Origin: Haberlea rhodopensis
Lineage: Eukaryota > Streptophyta > Magnoliopsida > Lamiales > Gesneriaceae
Length of the DNA: 64,000 bases
NCBI GenBank assembly: GCA_907163345.1
Contig: CAJQUN010000143.1
Span: 1 to 64,000, forward strand
Direction of reading: 5' to 3'
Positions 9,386 to 20,266 of the stretch are shown piece after piece. Each line of letters begins with the position of its first letter. Positions within the stretch are counted from its first letter, which is position 1. The position numbers were made by a program, and so were the translations under genes. The notes under the pieces were generated by a model. It saw only the letters and a list, made by a program, of their open reading frames with translations. It was not told the origin of the DNA and made no database searches.

Positions 9386-10320
9386 TTGGGTAAGGTGCCC
9401 ATGTGGTAAGATGCCACACAATGTTTATGATATGGTAAGACGCCATATGATTGGGTGAGATACCCATGTGGTAAGATGCCACACAATGTTTATGATATGG
9501 TAAGACGCCATATGATTGGGTGAGATACCCATGTGGTGAGATGCCACACAACGTTTATGATATGGTAAGACGCCATATGATTGGGTGAGATACCCATGTG
9601 GTAAGATGCCACACAATGTGTATGATATGGTAAGACGCCATATGATTGGGTAAGATGCCCATGTGGTAAGATGCCACACGATGATTGTGTTATGGTAAGA
9701 TGCCATATGACGGGGTAAGATGCCCATATGGTAAGAGACCATACGATGTTATTATGTGGTAAGACGCCACAGGGTAAGATGCCCATATGGTAAGAGACCA
9801 TACGATGTTATTATGTGGTAAGACGCCACAGGGTAAGATGCCCATATGGTAAGAGACCATACGATGTTATTATGTGGTAAGACGCCACAGGGTAAGATGC
9901 CCATATGGTAAGAGACCATACGATGTTATTATGTGGTAAGACGCCACAGGGTAAGATGCCCATATGGTAAGAGACCATACGATGTTATTATGTGGTAAGA
10001 CGCCACAGGGTAAGATGCCCATATGGTAAGAGACCATACGATGTTATTATGTGGTAAGACGCCACAGGGTAAGATGCCCATATGGTAAGAGGCCATACAA
10101 TGTTATTATGTGGTAAGACGCCACAGGGTAATATGCCCATATGGTAAGAGGCCATACAATGTTATTATGTGGTAAGACGCCACAGGGTAATATGCCCATA
10201 TGGTAAGAGGCCATACAATGTTATTGTGTGGTAAGACGCCACGGGGTAAGATGCCCATATGGTAAGAGGTCATACGATGTTATTATGTGGTAAGATGCCA
10301 CAGGGTAAGATGCCCATGTG
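9386..10320 (+). repeat. GGTAAGA hairpin array in LARD-1 (65- and 59-bp units)
   Basis: Left part has a 65-bp period (unit starts 9421, 9486, 9551, 9616). Right part has a 59-bp period (9744, 9803, 9862 and on to about 10270). Every unit is a chain of small hairpins with loop TAAGANG and differing complementary stems: TGGG/CCCA (9387-9401), TGTGG/CCACA (9402-9418), ATATGG/CCATAT (9430-9448), TGGGT/ACCCA (9452-9466). Minus-strand ORFs across it are artefacts of the repeat. Confidence 0.92.
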
Positions 10321-10394
10321 CATGAATATGAACCAGGGAAAATGAAAAGAAGTTAATGAATAACCAGCAAGCTTACTCAACTATGATTTCGTAC

Positions 10395-10481
10395 ATTTAC
10401 TGTTATAGCTATAAGATGATGATGCTTATATGATGATGATGTATAAGATGATGATACTATAAGATGATGATGTATAAGATG
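10395..10481 (+). repeat. ATGATGATG/TATAAG simple array, left part
   Basis: Repeats of GATGATGATGTATAAGAT and close variants. The array is split by COP-C and resumes at 18620. The last five bases (AGATG, 10477-10481) are the COP-C target duplication. Confidence 0.88.
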
Positions 10482-11972
10482 TGTAAGTTACCCCATGAGC
10501 ATACAACGCAGCGGAATAAAATTTTGGGATTACAAACCAGCGATCTATACATAGGGATTCATATCGGATTAGAGAATTACAAGTGTCTTACCCTTGTAGC
10601 GTGTTTGAAGCCGAATCCACGGAGCTGCACCACGTCCTACGCCTTCTCCGAGTCAATAGCAAAACACGAATGGTTTTGCCTCAACGGTATCCACACGATC
10701 GAATCGAATGAAGGGATGGTTTAATAACAAGTTGCTAGACTTGTTATTAATCCTATACACGAAACAAACTCGATTCACAATCGAAACAACCACCAAACCA
10801 CAAAGAACCCCTCGACTTTGAAGGAGGCCGAGAGCTCTTGTGATGATGCGGCCGTTTTTCTCTTGCTTGTGTAGGGTTTTTGAGTGTTATGAATTGTCTT
10901 CCAATTAATCACCTTGCAATCATATTAAATATAATTAATTAAAGGCTTTCTTAAAGCTTCATGGGCTTAAGCCCATGATTTAATTAATCCTTATGATTAT
11001 TAATTAAGACTCCTCTTAATTATTTAATTCATCCCATGAATTTAATTTCCCTTCTCGATTTAATCTTTTGTGCGACCCGATAGGATCTCGTAATGTTGGC
11101 AGTGACATAAAATCTCATTTTATGTCGCAAGCATCGAGCGGTATCTAGCAACACATCGATGCTACCCAAATTACGAGAATGTCAATGACTCGACATAACC
11201 TTTAGAACTCGTGATAATATTAATCATGTAACTTAATCCCTTTGTCCTTTGTGTTTAGATTGAACACGAGTCATGGAATAGTCATACTCGTATATTCAAT
11301 CTCTATTTCTTGATCCCCAAGTAGAACTAGAATAAACGAATAAGCTCGATATCTCATATCGACTCATTCGAGCATGGCCATGCATTTTAGTTCTCACTTG
11401 ATCAAGGGCCAAACACATCTCCTGTTATATAGGAGGGACAAATCCTATCTCGATCAGTCAACATCCCTCTACATAATTCGTAGTGTATCCAATAGTCGCC
11501 TTTATAGTATACCCTGTTACGGGTAACGTTTGACGATATCAAGATACATAACTCCTTATGTTGGGATCTCTGATGATCACAAGTCGTAAGGATTACATAC
11601 ATTATTATCACTATGAGAATTGCATATGACGATCATATAACTATCCATGTTGCATTCTCATGGTGGGTCTGTTCAGTACATCGTTCTCTAACATGTACCC
11701 ATATGTTGATTTGATATCTCATATCAATGAACAATTCATCGATCAACATATACTAGTCTCTACGTATTATCATTATCGCATTCACGATAATACTTGACTA
11801 GGAACATCTTTAAGAATAATACAATATTATTCTAAGGACATTAACATATATATTAATTTACAATGCACAGTTAAAAGAATAATATATAATAATGAATTGC
11901 CATTCATAAATCCATAAACATTGTATGTCTTAAACAATCATCTAATGACTTGTCTTAGGGCATATCCCAACA
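10482..11972 (-). repeat. COP-C 3' LTR (full length)
   Basis: 1,491 bp by coordinates. Bases 10972-11972 match 17619-18619 almost perfectly. Bases 10482-10971 have no counterpart on the other side. It contains the 18-bp perfect palindrome CATGGGCTTAAGCCCATG at 10960-10977. The small ORF at 11402-11611 lies in the LTR and is not a gene. Confidence 0.88.
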
Positions 11973-11983
11973 AATCTCCCACT
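11973..11983 (-). other. COP-C polypurine tract
   Basis: Minus-strand GTGGGAGATTT lies immediately upstream of the 3' LTR start, the expected plus-strand priming site for reverse transcription. Confidence 0.8.
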
Positions 11984-11987
11984 TGCA

Positions 11988-14900
11988 CTAAGACCACTCA
12001 GACATATACCTAATGCCTAGAGATCTAGTATGACGATCATGCTTCTGCTGTGACAGCGGCTTCGTCAATGGGTCAGATACATTATCATCTGTTGGTACTT
12101 TGCATATTTTAACATCTCCCCTTTCAACGATTTCTCGAATGAAATGGAAACGCCTAAGTATGTGCTTGGATCTTTGGTGAGATCTTGGTTCCTTAGCCAA
12201 TGCGATCGCTCCATTGTTGTCACAATAGAGTTCTATCGGATCTTTAATGCTAGGCACCACTCCAAGTTCAGAAATGAACTTCCTCATCCAAACAGCTTCC
12301 TTTGCTGCATCCGAGGCAGCAATATACTCAGCTTCCGTTGTAGAATCGGCTACTGTTTCTTGCTTTGAACTCTTCCAGCTCACAGCACCTCCATTTAGGC
12401 AATACACATATCCAGATTGCGATCGAAAATCATCTTTGTCGGTTTGGAAGCTTGCATCAGTGTAACACATTACATTGAGCTCTTCCTCACCTCCATAAAT
12501 CAAGAATGTATCCTTAGTCCTTCTCAAGTACTTTAGGATATTCTTGACAGCAATCCAGTGACCTTCACCTGGATCAACTTGATATCTGCTCGTCATGCTC
12601 AAAGCATACGATACATCGGGACGAGTACATATCATGGCATACATGATAGATCCAATTGCTGATGCGTATGGAATCTTACTCATGCGTTGTCTCTCATCTG
12701 GTGTTGAAGGACACTGTTCCTTCGAGAGATAAATACCATGTGTCATAGGCACGAATCCTTTCTTGGATTCTTGCATGCTAAACCTTTTAAGCACCTTGTC
12801 TATGTATGTACTTTGACTTAGACCAAGAAGCCTTCTCGATCTATCTCTATAGATCTTGATTCCTAACACATAGGTAGCTTCTCCTAAGTCTTTCATCGAA
12901 AAGCAGTTCCCTAGCCAAATCTTTACAGATTGCAAGGCAGGGATATCATTTCCAATAAGAAGTATGTCATCTACATACAACACTAGGAAAATGATTACGC
13001 TCCCACTGACCTTGTTGTAGACACAAGGTTCATCTTCATTTTTGATAAAACCAAACTCTTTGATTGCATCATCAAAACGAAGATTCCAACTCCGAGAAGC
13101 TTGCTTCAATCCATAAATGGATCGTTGTAGCTTGCATATCTTTCCAGCATCCTTTGGATCGACAAAACCCTCGGGCTGTGTCATGTACACATCCTCGAGC
13201 AGATTTCTATTAAGGAAAGCTGTTTTGACATCCATCTGCCAGATTTCATAATCATGAAATGCAGCTATTGCAAGTAAGATCCTTATGGATTTAACCATGG
13301 CCACTGGTGAAAAGGTTTCATCATAGTCAATACCATGAATTTGTTTGAATCCTTTTGCAACCAGCCGACCTTTATAGGTTTGTACATTACCATCCATATC
13401 GGTCTTTTTCTTGAAAATCCATTTGCACCCTATGGGTCGTACCCCTTCAGGTGGATCAACCAAAGTCCATACTTGGTTTGCATACATGGATTCCATCTCA
13501 GATTTCATGGCTTCTTGCCATTTCTCAGAATCATTGCCCATTATAGCTTGTTGATAAGATGACGGCTCATCCTCATCAATAAGTAGTAAGTCACCTTGTT
13601 GAGTCACAAGAAATCCATATCTCTCTGGCTCCCGGTGTACTCTTACAGACCTACGCTGGGCTTGTGTCTCTTGAGCAGGTGCTTCTTCCACAACAGTTTG
13701 TGGTGCCTGCTCTGTTTCCATCTCAATTTCAGGTTCAGTGTTTTCTTGTGGTTGAACTTCACTAAGTTCTATTTTTCTCCCACTGGTTTTTCTAGAAATA
13801 AATTCTCTTTCAAGAAATACACCAGTCCGAGCAACAACTATTTTGTTCTCGGTGGGATAATAGAAATAGTATCCTTTCGTTTCCTTAGGATACCCCACAA
13901 ATAAACACTTATCAGATTTGGGTCCAAGTTTGTTAGTGGCGTGACGTCTAACGAAAGCCTCACAACCCCAAATCTTCATAAAAGACATACTGGGACGCTT
14001 CCCAGTCCATATCTCATATGGTGTCTTTTCCACTGATTTAGATGGAACACGGTTCAGTAAGAAAATCGCTGTTTCTAGAGCGTGTCCCCAAAATGATATC
14101 GGAAGATCTGCATGACTCATCATTGATCTAACCATGTCTAACAAGGTTCGATTTCTCCTCTCGGATACACCATTCCATTGTGGAGTATACGGAGGAGTGA
14201 GTTGTGGGACTATCCCACACTCCTTTAGATAGTCATGAAACTCTTGGCTTAAGTATTCTCCTCCTCGATCTGATCGAAGGATTTTGATACTTTTGCCAAG
14301 TTGGTTTTGTACTTCATTCTTGAAATCTTTGAACTTTTCAAAGGTTTCATGTTTATGTTTCATTAGGTACACATACCCATATCTACTGAGGTCATCAGTA
14401 AATGTAACGAAGTATTGAAAACCACCTCTAGCTTGTGTACTTATTGGTCCACATACATCACTATGTATTAGTCCCAATAAAACATTTGCCCTTTCAACAT
14501 GTCCCTTGAAAGGGGCTTTAGTCATCTTGCCCATTAAACAAGATTCGCATGTTTCATATGATTCAAAATCAAATGAATCTAATACTCCATCCTTATGAAG
14601 TTTAGATATGCGGTTCTCGTTTATGTGGCCCAAGCGACAGTGCCAGAGATAAGTCGGATTACAATCATTATTTTTAATCCTTTTAGTATTTATGTTATAG
14701 ATAGGCATATCAAGATTTAATACATAAAGACCATTCACCATTTGTGCACTAGCATAAAACATATCATTTAAATAAATAGAACAACAATTGTCCTTTATTA
14801 TAAATGAAAAACCATACTTGTCCAAACAAGAAATAGATATAATGTTTTTAGTAATTGAAGGCACAAAATAACAGTCTTTTAAAATCAACGATAAACCAGA

Positions 14901-15950
14901 AGGTAAAGCTAAATGATAATCTCATATAGCTAATGCAGCAACTCTTGCTCCATTTCCAACTCGGAGATCAACTTCACCTTTTGCCAATGTCCTACTCCTT
15001 TTGAGATCCTGCACATTTACACAAATGTGAGATCCACATCCAGTATCTAATACCCAAGATGAAGAAGTAGATAAATTGACTTCTATAACAAAAATACCTG
15101 AAGCGGAAGTCACACTTCCTTTCTTTAGATCCTCCAGATATACTTTGCAGTTTCTTTTCCAATGGCCGGTCTCACCGCAATGGAAACAGTTCCCTTCCTT
15201 TGCTATCCCTCCCTTTGGCTTTAGTGCAGAAGACTTTGGCTTAGATTTAGCAAAGACCTTCTTTGCTTTCTTGTTGCCTTTAGTTTTGGCCCTTCCTTTG
15301 CCTTTATTCACAATAAGGACATTTGTGGCCTTAGTCTTCTTAGTGTTTGCTTCATATGTTCTCAACATAACAAGCAACTGGGGCAGAGTCTTTTCCATAT
15401 CAGTCATATTGTAATTTACTACAAATTGACTGAAGCTCTCCGGCAACGATTGCAAGATTACATCAGTGGCCAACTCTTGGTCCAATGGAAAACCTAGCTT
15501 ATCCAGATTCTCAATGTACCCAATCATCTTGAGCACATGAGTTCCAACTAAGCTTCCTTCTACCATCCTGCACTGGAATAACGCCTTAGAGACGTCATAC
15601 CTCTCTTGTCTAGCCTGTTGTTGGTACAACTGCTTTAAGTGTTCGATCATATCGAACGCCTACATTTCCTCATGTTGCTTCTGAAGCTCAGAGTTCATAG
15701 TGGCAAGCATGAGGCACCCAACATCAAGTGCGTCACTCTGATGCTTCTTGTAAGCATCTTTTTCAGCTCTTGTAGCTGTTAGGGGAGGTTCCTCAGCGAG
15801 CAAGGGTTCCTCTAGAACATATTGTTTCTTTTCTTGTTTGAGGACTATCCTCAAGTTCCTATGCCAGTCTAGGAAATTTGTCCCATTTAATTTGTCCTTC
15901 TCAAGGACCGATCGCAGTGATAAAGTGCTAGTAACGTTTGTAGTTGCCAT
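11988..15950 (-). pseudogene. COP-C Gag-Pol polyprotein with two nonsense codons
   Basis: One reading frame from ATG at 15950 to 11988. Gag runs from 15950, with stop TAG at 15660-15662. A CCHC knuckle CFHCGETGHWKRNC and protease motif VLDTGCGSH follow before a second stop (TGA, 14922-14924). The last 966 codons (14888-11988) are open and hold the pre-integrase zinc finger (HCRLGH, CESCLMGK), integrase DDE residues (LIHSDVCGP, ILRSDRGGEY, NGVSERRNR), RT (DVKTAFLN, LYVDDILL) and RNase H (CYTDASF, TEAEYIAA, LYCDNNGA). It would make a cytoplasmic particle and integrate its cDNA in the nucleus. AFLNR replaces the usual AFLNG. Lineage assignment to Tork is my inference. Confidence 0.9.
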
Positions 15951-17618
15951 GGATATCTACAATATAAATATGCAAAATAAGTTTATGATTTAAATCATTT
16001 AACATGGTCTTATATTAAATGATACTCCCACTATTTTGTTTGAAAAATATCAACCCTCGAAACCTTTAGTGGGCCAAGATCCATATTTCACTTAATCTTG
16101 AGTTAGCTTTGGCTAATCGCCCAAGACTCGGTTATTTAGGTAGACAACACTTTGTCAATTACATCACATATAATTCTTTTGGACGAACAACACTTTGTTC
16201 AATTCATCAAATGAATTATAATCCAACCCATGCCTCTAGGTTCCCAATCCTATTGAGATAACCTAGTTAAGTCGTACCCAATTAAAGTATGACGGATATC
16301 ACTTTTATCCTTTCGCGCCTTACTAAGATTGCCACGGTGCTTTGCTTTGGCAAACCCACACATGTACAATCGAAGTTATTGACGAGTACTTTTATTTGGA
16401 AGGCATCTAAAACTTAATATTTTAGAGGGATTTATTGATCTCATGATTAATTTGATAATTTAAAATATGTCCACTACATATAGTTGTATACATATCTACA
16501 TATATGTGTAATACTATTATCAAACTAAAACATAAGATAAATCATGCATCAACATACATAATTAAAACGTGACAAGCCAATGAGAAACTCCTATGAGTCA
16601 ACCTAAGGTAACTTCATAAGCACCTTCCTTTGGCTCCAATTTGTGAATGGCCTCCTCATCCCGGCACGATGCTCCATCTTCATTGATCACCATCAATAAA
16701 ATAAACTACACTATTTACAAGATATAGAATTCCTCGATTCACATTCGAGGGGGACATAGGGGAGGGATAACATTTAGAATGAAATAGAGAAAGGCACGAC
16801 ACGCAGGTCGTATTATAAATTACAATCATTCACAAATCCTATCTAATAGGTCAAAGGGCTATAACCACGCACCATGCTCAAACAACACATAAAGCATGCA
16901 TTAACATTTAATTAATTAAATTCTAAACAATTTAAATTTAATTCTAATTAAAACTGTAAAATAATTTTTTTTGAAAAATTATCGTACGCTCGGGACATCA
17001 CATGCCACGAACTAAAGCGACTAAAACACGAACCACCATGATTCGAACCAAAACCCACGGCTGGACCAATAGTGGGCCTAGGGTCGAAACCCTAGCCCAT
17101 GGCCGAGCCATGGTCCATGCGGCGGCTTGGGTGCGGCGCTGCTAGGGTTCAAAACCCTAGCCGCCTTGCACCATCTTGATTCTATCGAGCCAACTTGCAC
17201 CTTCTCAATACTTTATCGAGCCAAAAGAGTTCAAAACCCTAGATAGTGCGACGGCTTGACCCATGCTCGAGCCAGGGTCCGAACCCTAGCTCTTAGGCGG
17301 CGGCCGAGAGGCCAATTTGACTAGGGTTCAAAACCCTAGCCACTTTGTAGCGGCGGCCGAGCCATGGTGACTAGGGTTCGAAACCCTAGCACCTTGGTGG
17401 CCTCGGCCGTGAGCCTACACGAGCCATGTTCCGGTTTTTGATCACGAATTATCATATATTTCGATCCGTCAATTATATCATATATATTATCATACGATGA
17501 TCTTCACAAAATCGATTTTTCCATATCATATATGAAAATACAGTTTTAAATAGCATGCAATATTAATTCTAACATGATTAAACTATTTAACCACATAAAA
17601 TCCGATATGAGCCTTGTA
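15951..17618 (-). mobile_element. COP-C leader, non-coding, with CTAGGGTT hairpins
   Basis: About 1.7 kb between gag and the LTR remnant, with no ORF. From 17078 to 17390 it has four perfect hairpins with CTAGGGT(T)/(A)ACCCTAG arms (17078-17095, 17141-17161, 17321-17339, 17371-17389), plus CCATGGC/GCCATGG at 17097-17113 in GC-rich DNA with GGCGGC repeats. No minus-strand TGGTATCAGAGC primer site was found, so the proximal leader is probably deleted or replaced. Confidence 0.7.
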
Positions 17619-18619
17619 CCCATGATTTAATTAATCCTTATGATTATTAATTAAGACTCCTCTTAATTATTTAATTCATCCCATGAATTTAATTTCCCTT
17701 CTCGATTTAATCTTTTGTGCGACCCGATAGGATCTCGTAATGTTGGCAGTGACATAAAATCTCATTTTATGTCGCAAGCATCGAGTGGTATCTAGCAACA
17801 CATCGATGCTACCCAAATTACGAGAATGTCAATGACTCGACATAACCTTTAGAACTCGTGATAATATTAATCATGTAACTTAATCCCTTTGTCCTTTGTG
17901 TTTAGATTGAACACGAGTCATGGAATAGTCATACTCGTATATTCAATCTCTATTTCTTGATCCCCAAGTAGAACTAGAATAAACGAATAAGCTCGATATC
18001 TCATATCGACTCATTCGAGCATGGCCATGCATTTTAGTTCTCACTTGATCAAGGGCCAAACACATCTCCTGTTATATAGGAGGGACAAATCCTATCTCGA
18101 TCAGTCAACATCCCTCTACATAATTCGTAGTGTATCCAATAGTCGCCTTTATAGTATACCCTGTTACGGGTAACGTTTGACGATATCAAGATACATAACT
18201 CCTTATGTTGGGATCTCTGATGATCACAAGTCGTAAGGATTACATACATTATTATCACTATGAGAATTGCATATGACGATCATATAACTATCCATGTTGC
18301 ATTCTCATGGTGGGTCTGTTCAGTACATCGTTCTCTAACATGTACCCATATGTTGATTTGATTTCTCATATCAATGAACAATTCATCGATCAACATATAC
18401 TAGTCTCTACGTATTATCATTATCCCATTCACGATAATACTTGACTAGGAACATCTTTAAGAATAATACAATATTATTCTAAGGACATTAACATATATAT
18501 TAATTTACAATGCACAGTTAAAAGAATAATATATAATAATGAATTGCCATTCATAAATCCATAAACATTGTATGTCTTAAACAATCATCTAATGACTTGT
18601 CTTAGGGCATATCCCAACA
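17619..18619 (-). repeat. COP-C 5' LTR, truncated
   Basis: Matches 10972-11972 base for base apart from a few changes. The homology ends at CCCATG, the arm of the palindrome seen complete in the 3' LTR. The rest of the LTR and the primer site are gone, so this copy cannot complete reverse transcription. Confidence 0.9.
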
Positions 18620-18624
18620 AGATG

Positions 18625-19120
18625 ATGATACTATAAGATGATGATGTATAAGATGATGATACTATAAGATGATGATGTATAAGATGATGATGCTATAAGA
18701 TGATGATGTATAAGATGACGATGCTTATATGATGATGATGTATAAGATGATGATGCTATAAGATGATGATGTATAAGATGATGATACTATAAGATGATGA
18801 TGTATAAGATGATGATGCTATAAGATGATGATGTATAAGATGACGATGCTTATATGATGATAATGTATAAGATGATGATGCTATAAGATGATGATGTATA
18901 AGATGATGATGCTATAAGATGATGATGTATAAGATGATGATGTTTATATGATGATGATGTATAAGATGATGATGCTTATAAGATGATGATGTATAAGATG
19001 ATGATGCTATAAGATGACGATGCTTATGTGATGATGATGTTATAAGATGATGATATTTATGAAATGATGATGCTCATATGATGAAGATGTTATAAGATGG
19101 TGATAATTATAAGATGATGA
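18625..19120 (+). repeat. ATGATGATG/TATAAG simple array, right part
   Basis: Continuation of the array at 10395-10481 after COP-C. Imperfect units of GATGATGATGTATAA, GATGATGCTATAA and GATGATGCTTATAT. Confidence 0.88.
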
Positions 19121-20266
19121 TTTTAATCATTCATGTCAAGAATTAATGACTATATACATGGCTATGAAACAGGGACATTGGAGTGTCCGGGGTGTATAGG
19201 CATTAGAGGAATGTTGGGTAAAGACCCACTACTCTATTGATTTTCTTCCCACAGTATGGTATGCCGTGCGGAAACGTCCATCTTATTGGTAGGTTTGAGG
19301 TGAACCTAGAGGGGCAGCGACTAGTTTGTCTGCCGTGTGTATGCCGCACCAAGAGGGGCTTGTTAGAGCCGTTATACTGCTCGTAGGAACCAAGTGGCAA
19401 ATCGTAAGGTGATACGATGTGGATTGTGGTGGACTCTAGTAGTCACCATGTCATCGAGGTTGAGGTTGTGCATGCCTCACTGAAACGTGTATACGTTATG
19501 TTTAATCTTGGTGAGACTTGTCTGTGACAGCTCATGATGTTGGAGTACCAACAAGAGAGTCATCAAGTCGTCGTTGATTCGATCTGGGAATCCATGTATT
19601 TGGGATGCAATGGGTTTATTGCACGTCCTTTCAAGTTTGAAACTCTGAGGAGTCTCGATTGTTTGTTTATGACCAGGATGTGGTTCTTGGGATATCCAGA
19701 GGTGGACATCTTATGAGATATCTTTTGTGTGAATCTGTGGCCGTGAGTTGCCCAATTTGAGTTGCAATGATGCGACTGCTCCTTCGATAGAGGAGGTTTG
19801 AGAGTGGAAACCAGGTTTGGTGTGTGTACACCGTGGAATACTAGTGTTTCCCTCGTAACGATGTATGTTAGACATCGTGAGTCATGATAAGAGATGTCAT
19901 TGAATGATATCTACGATGGAATCGGGAGCGATTCGGATCCTCGCAGTTTCAGTTGACTAACTGCTTTTGGATTGTTAGCGTGGGTTGCGCTGACGCTTTT
20001 TGACGTTGTGATGGATTTGGAAGTCTATTCCACTTCAGGGTTGACACGAGGTCAACGTTCCCACGGTTGAGATGTCATTCAGGATGCGTTCTTACTGGTT
20101 GTATTAGAACGAAGGATGACTGTCCGATCTACAGTCGTAAGTATCCTCGCGTTTGTTAAGACGATCCCGATATGGTCAAGAATGGAAGTTATGGCTTCAT
20201 GTTGTTGTGTAGCCTGGGTGTTATGTAATACACCGGCGAGGACGAAATTCTTTTAGTGGGGGATAT
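19121..20266 (+). mobile_element. LARD-1 3' interior, non-coding, with polypurine tract
   Basis: Related to LARD-2 24580-26457: shared blocks include ACTTGTCTG(T/G)GACAGCTCAT, GTACCAACAAGAGAGTCATC and GTGAATCTGTGGCCGTGAGT. A hairpin TGGGT-AAAG-ACCCA lies near 19214. The end reads CGAGGACGAAATTCTTTTAGTGGGGGATAT before the LTR, in two parts: a GAGGACGAAAT motif typical of Tekay-type elements and an AGTGGGGGA purine tract (about 20255-20263). Small ORFs were not conserved. Confidence 0.78.

Larger units (their letters stand above)
10482..18619 (-). mobile_element. COP-C: Ty1/copia element (Tork-like), nearly intact pol
   Basis: Minus-strand element with LTR starts TGTTGGGATATGCCC and left end ...GGTAACTTACA. 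Target duplication AGATG (10477-10481 and 18620-18624). Order from 18619 downward: truncated 5' LTR, long leader, gag, protease, integrase, RT, RNase H, purine tract, 3' LTR. Two in-frame nonsense codons are the only breaks seen in the polyprotein. The primer site and the last ~490 bp of the 5' LTR are missing. It sits inside the simple array of LARD-1, so it is younger than LARD-1. Confidence 0.94.

Noticed and set aside
9203..9801. Minus-strand ORFs through the tandem arrays (MCGILPHG..., MVSYHMG...) and similar ones at 52101-52686
   Set aside because: Open only because the repeat unit lacks stops in that frame; the peptides are the repeat itself.
9744..10320. CRISPR-like array of regular 59-bp units
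   Set aside because: Plant TE interior; units are nearly identical throughout with no variable spacers, and no cas genes.
11402..11611. 69-aa ORF repeated at 18049-18258
   Set aside because: Identical because both lie in the COP-C LTR pair; not an independent gene.
17141..17389. Interstitial telomere repeat (AACCCTAG words)
   Set aside because: Words are inverted pairs separated by unrelated DNA, not tandem TTTAGGG units.
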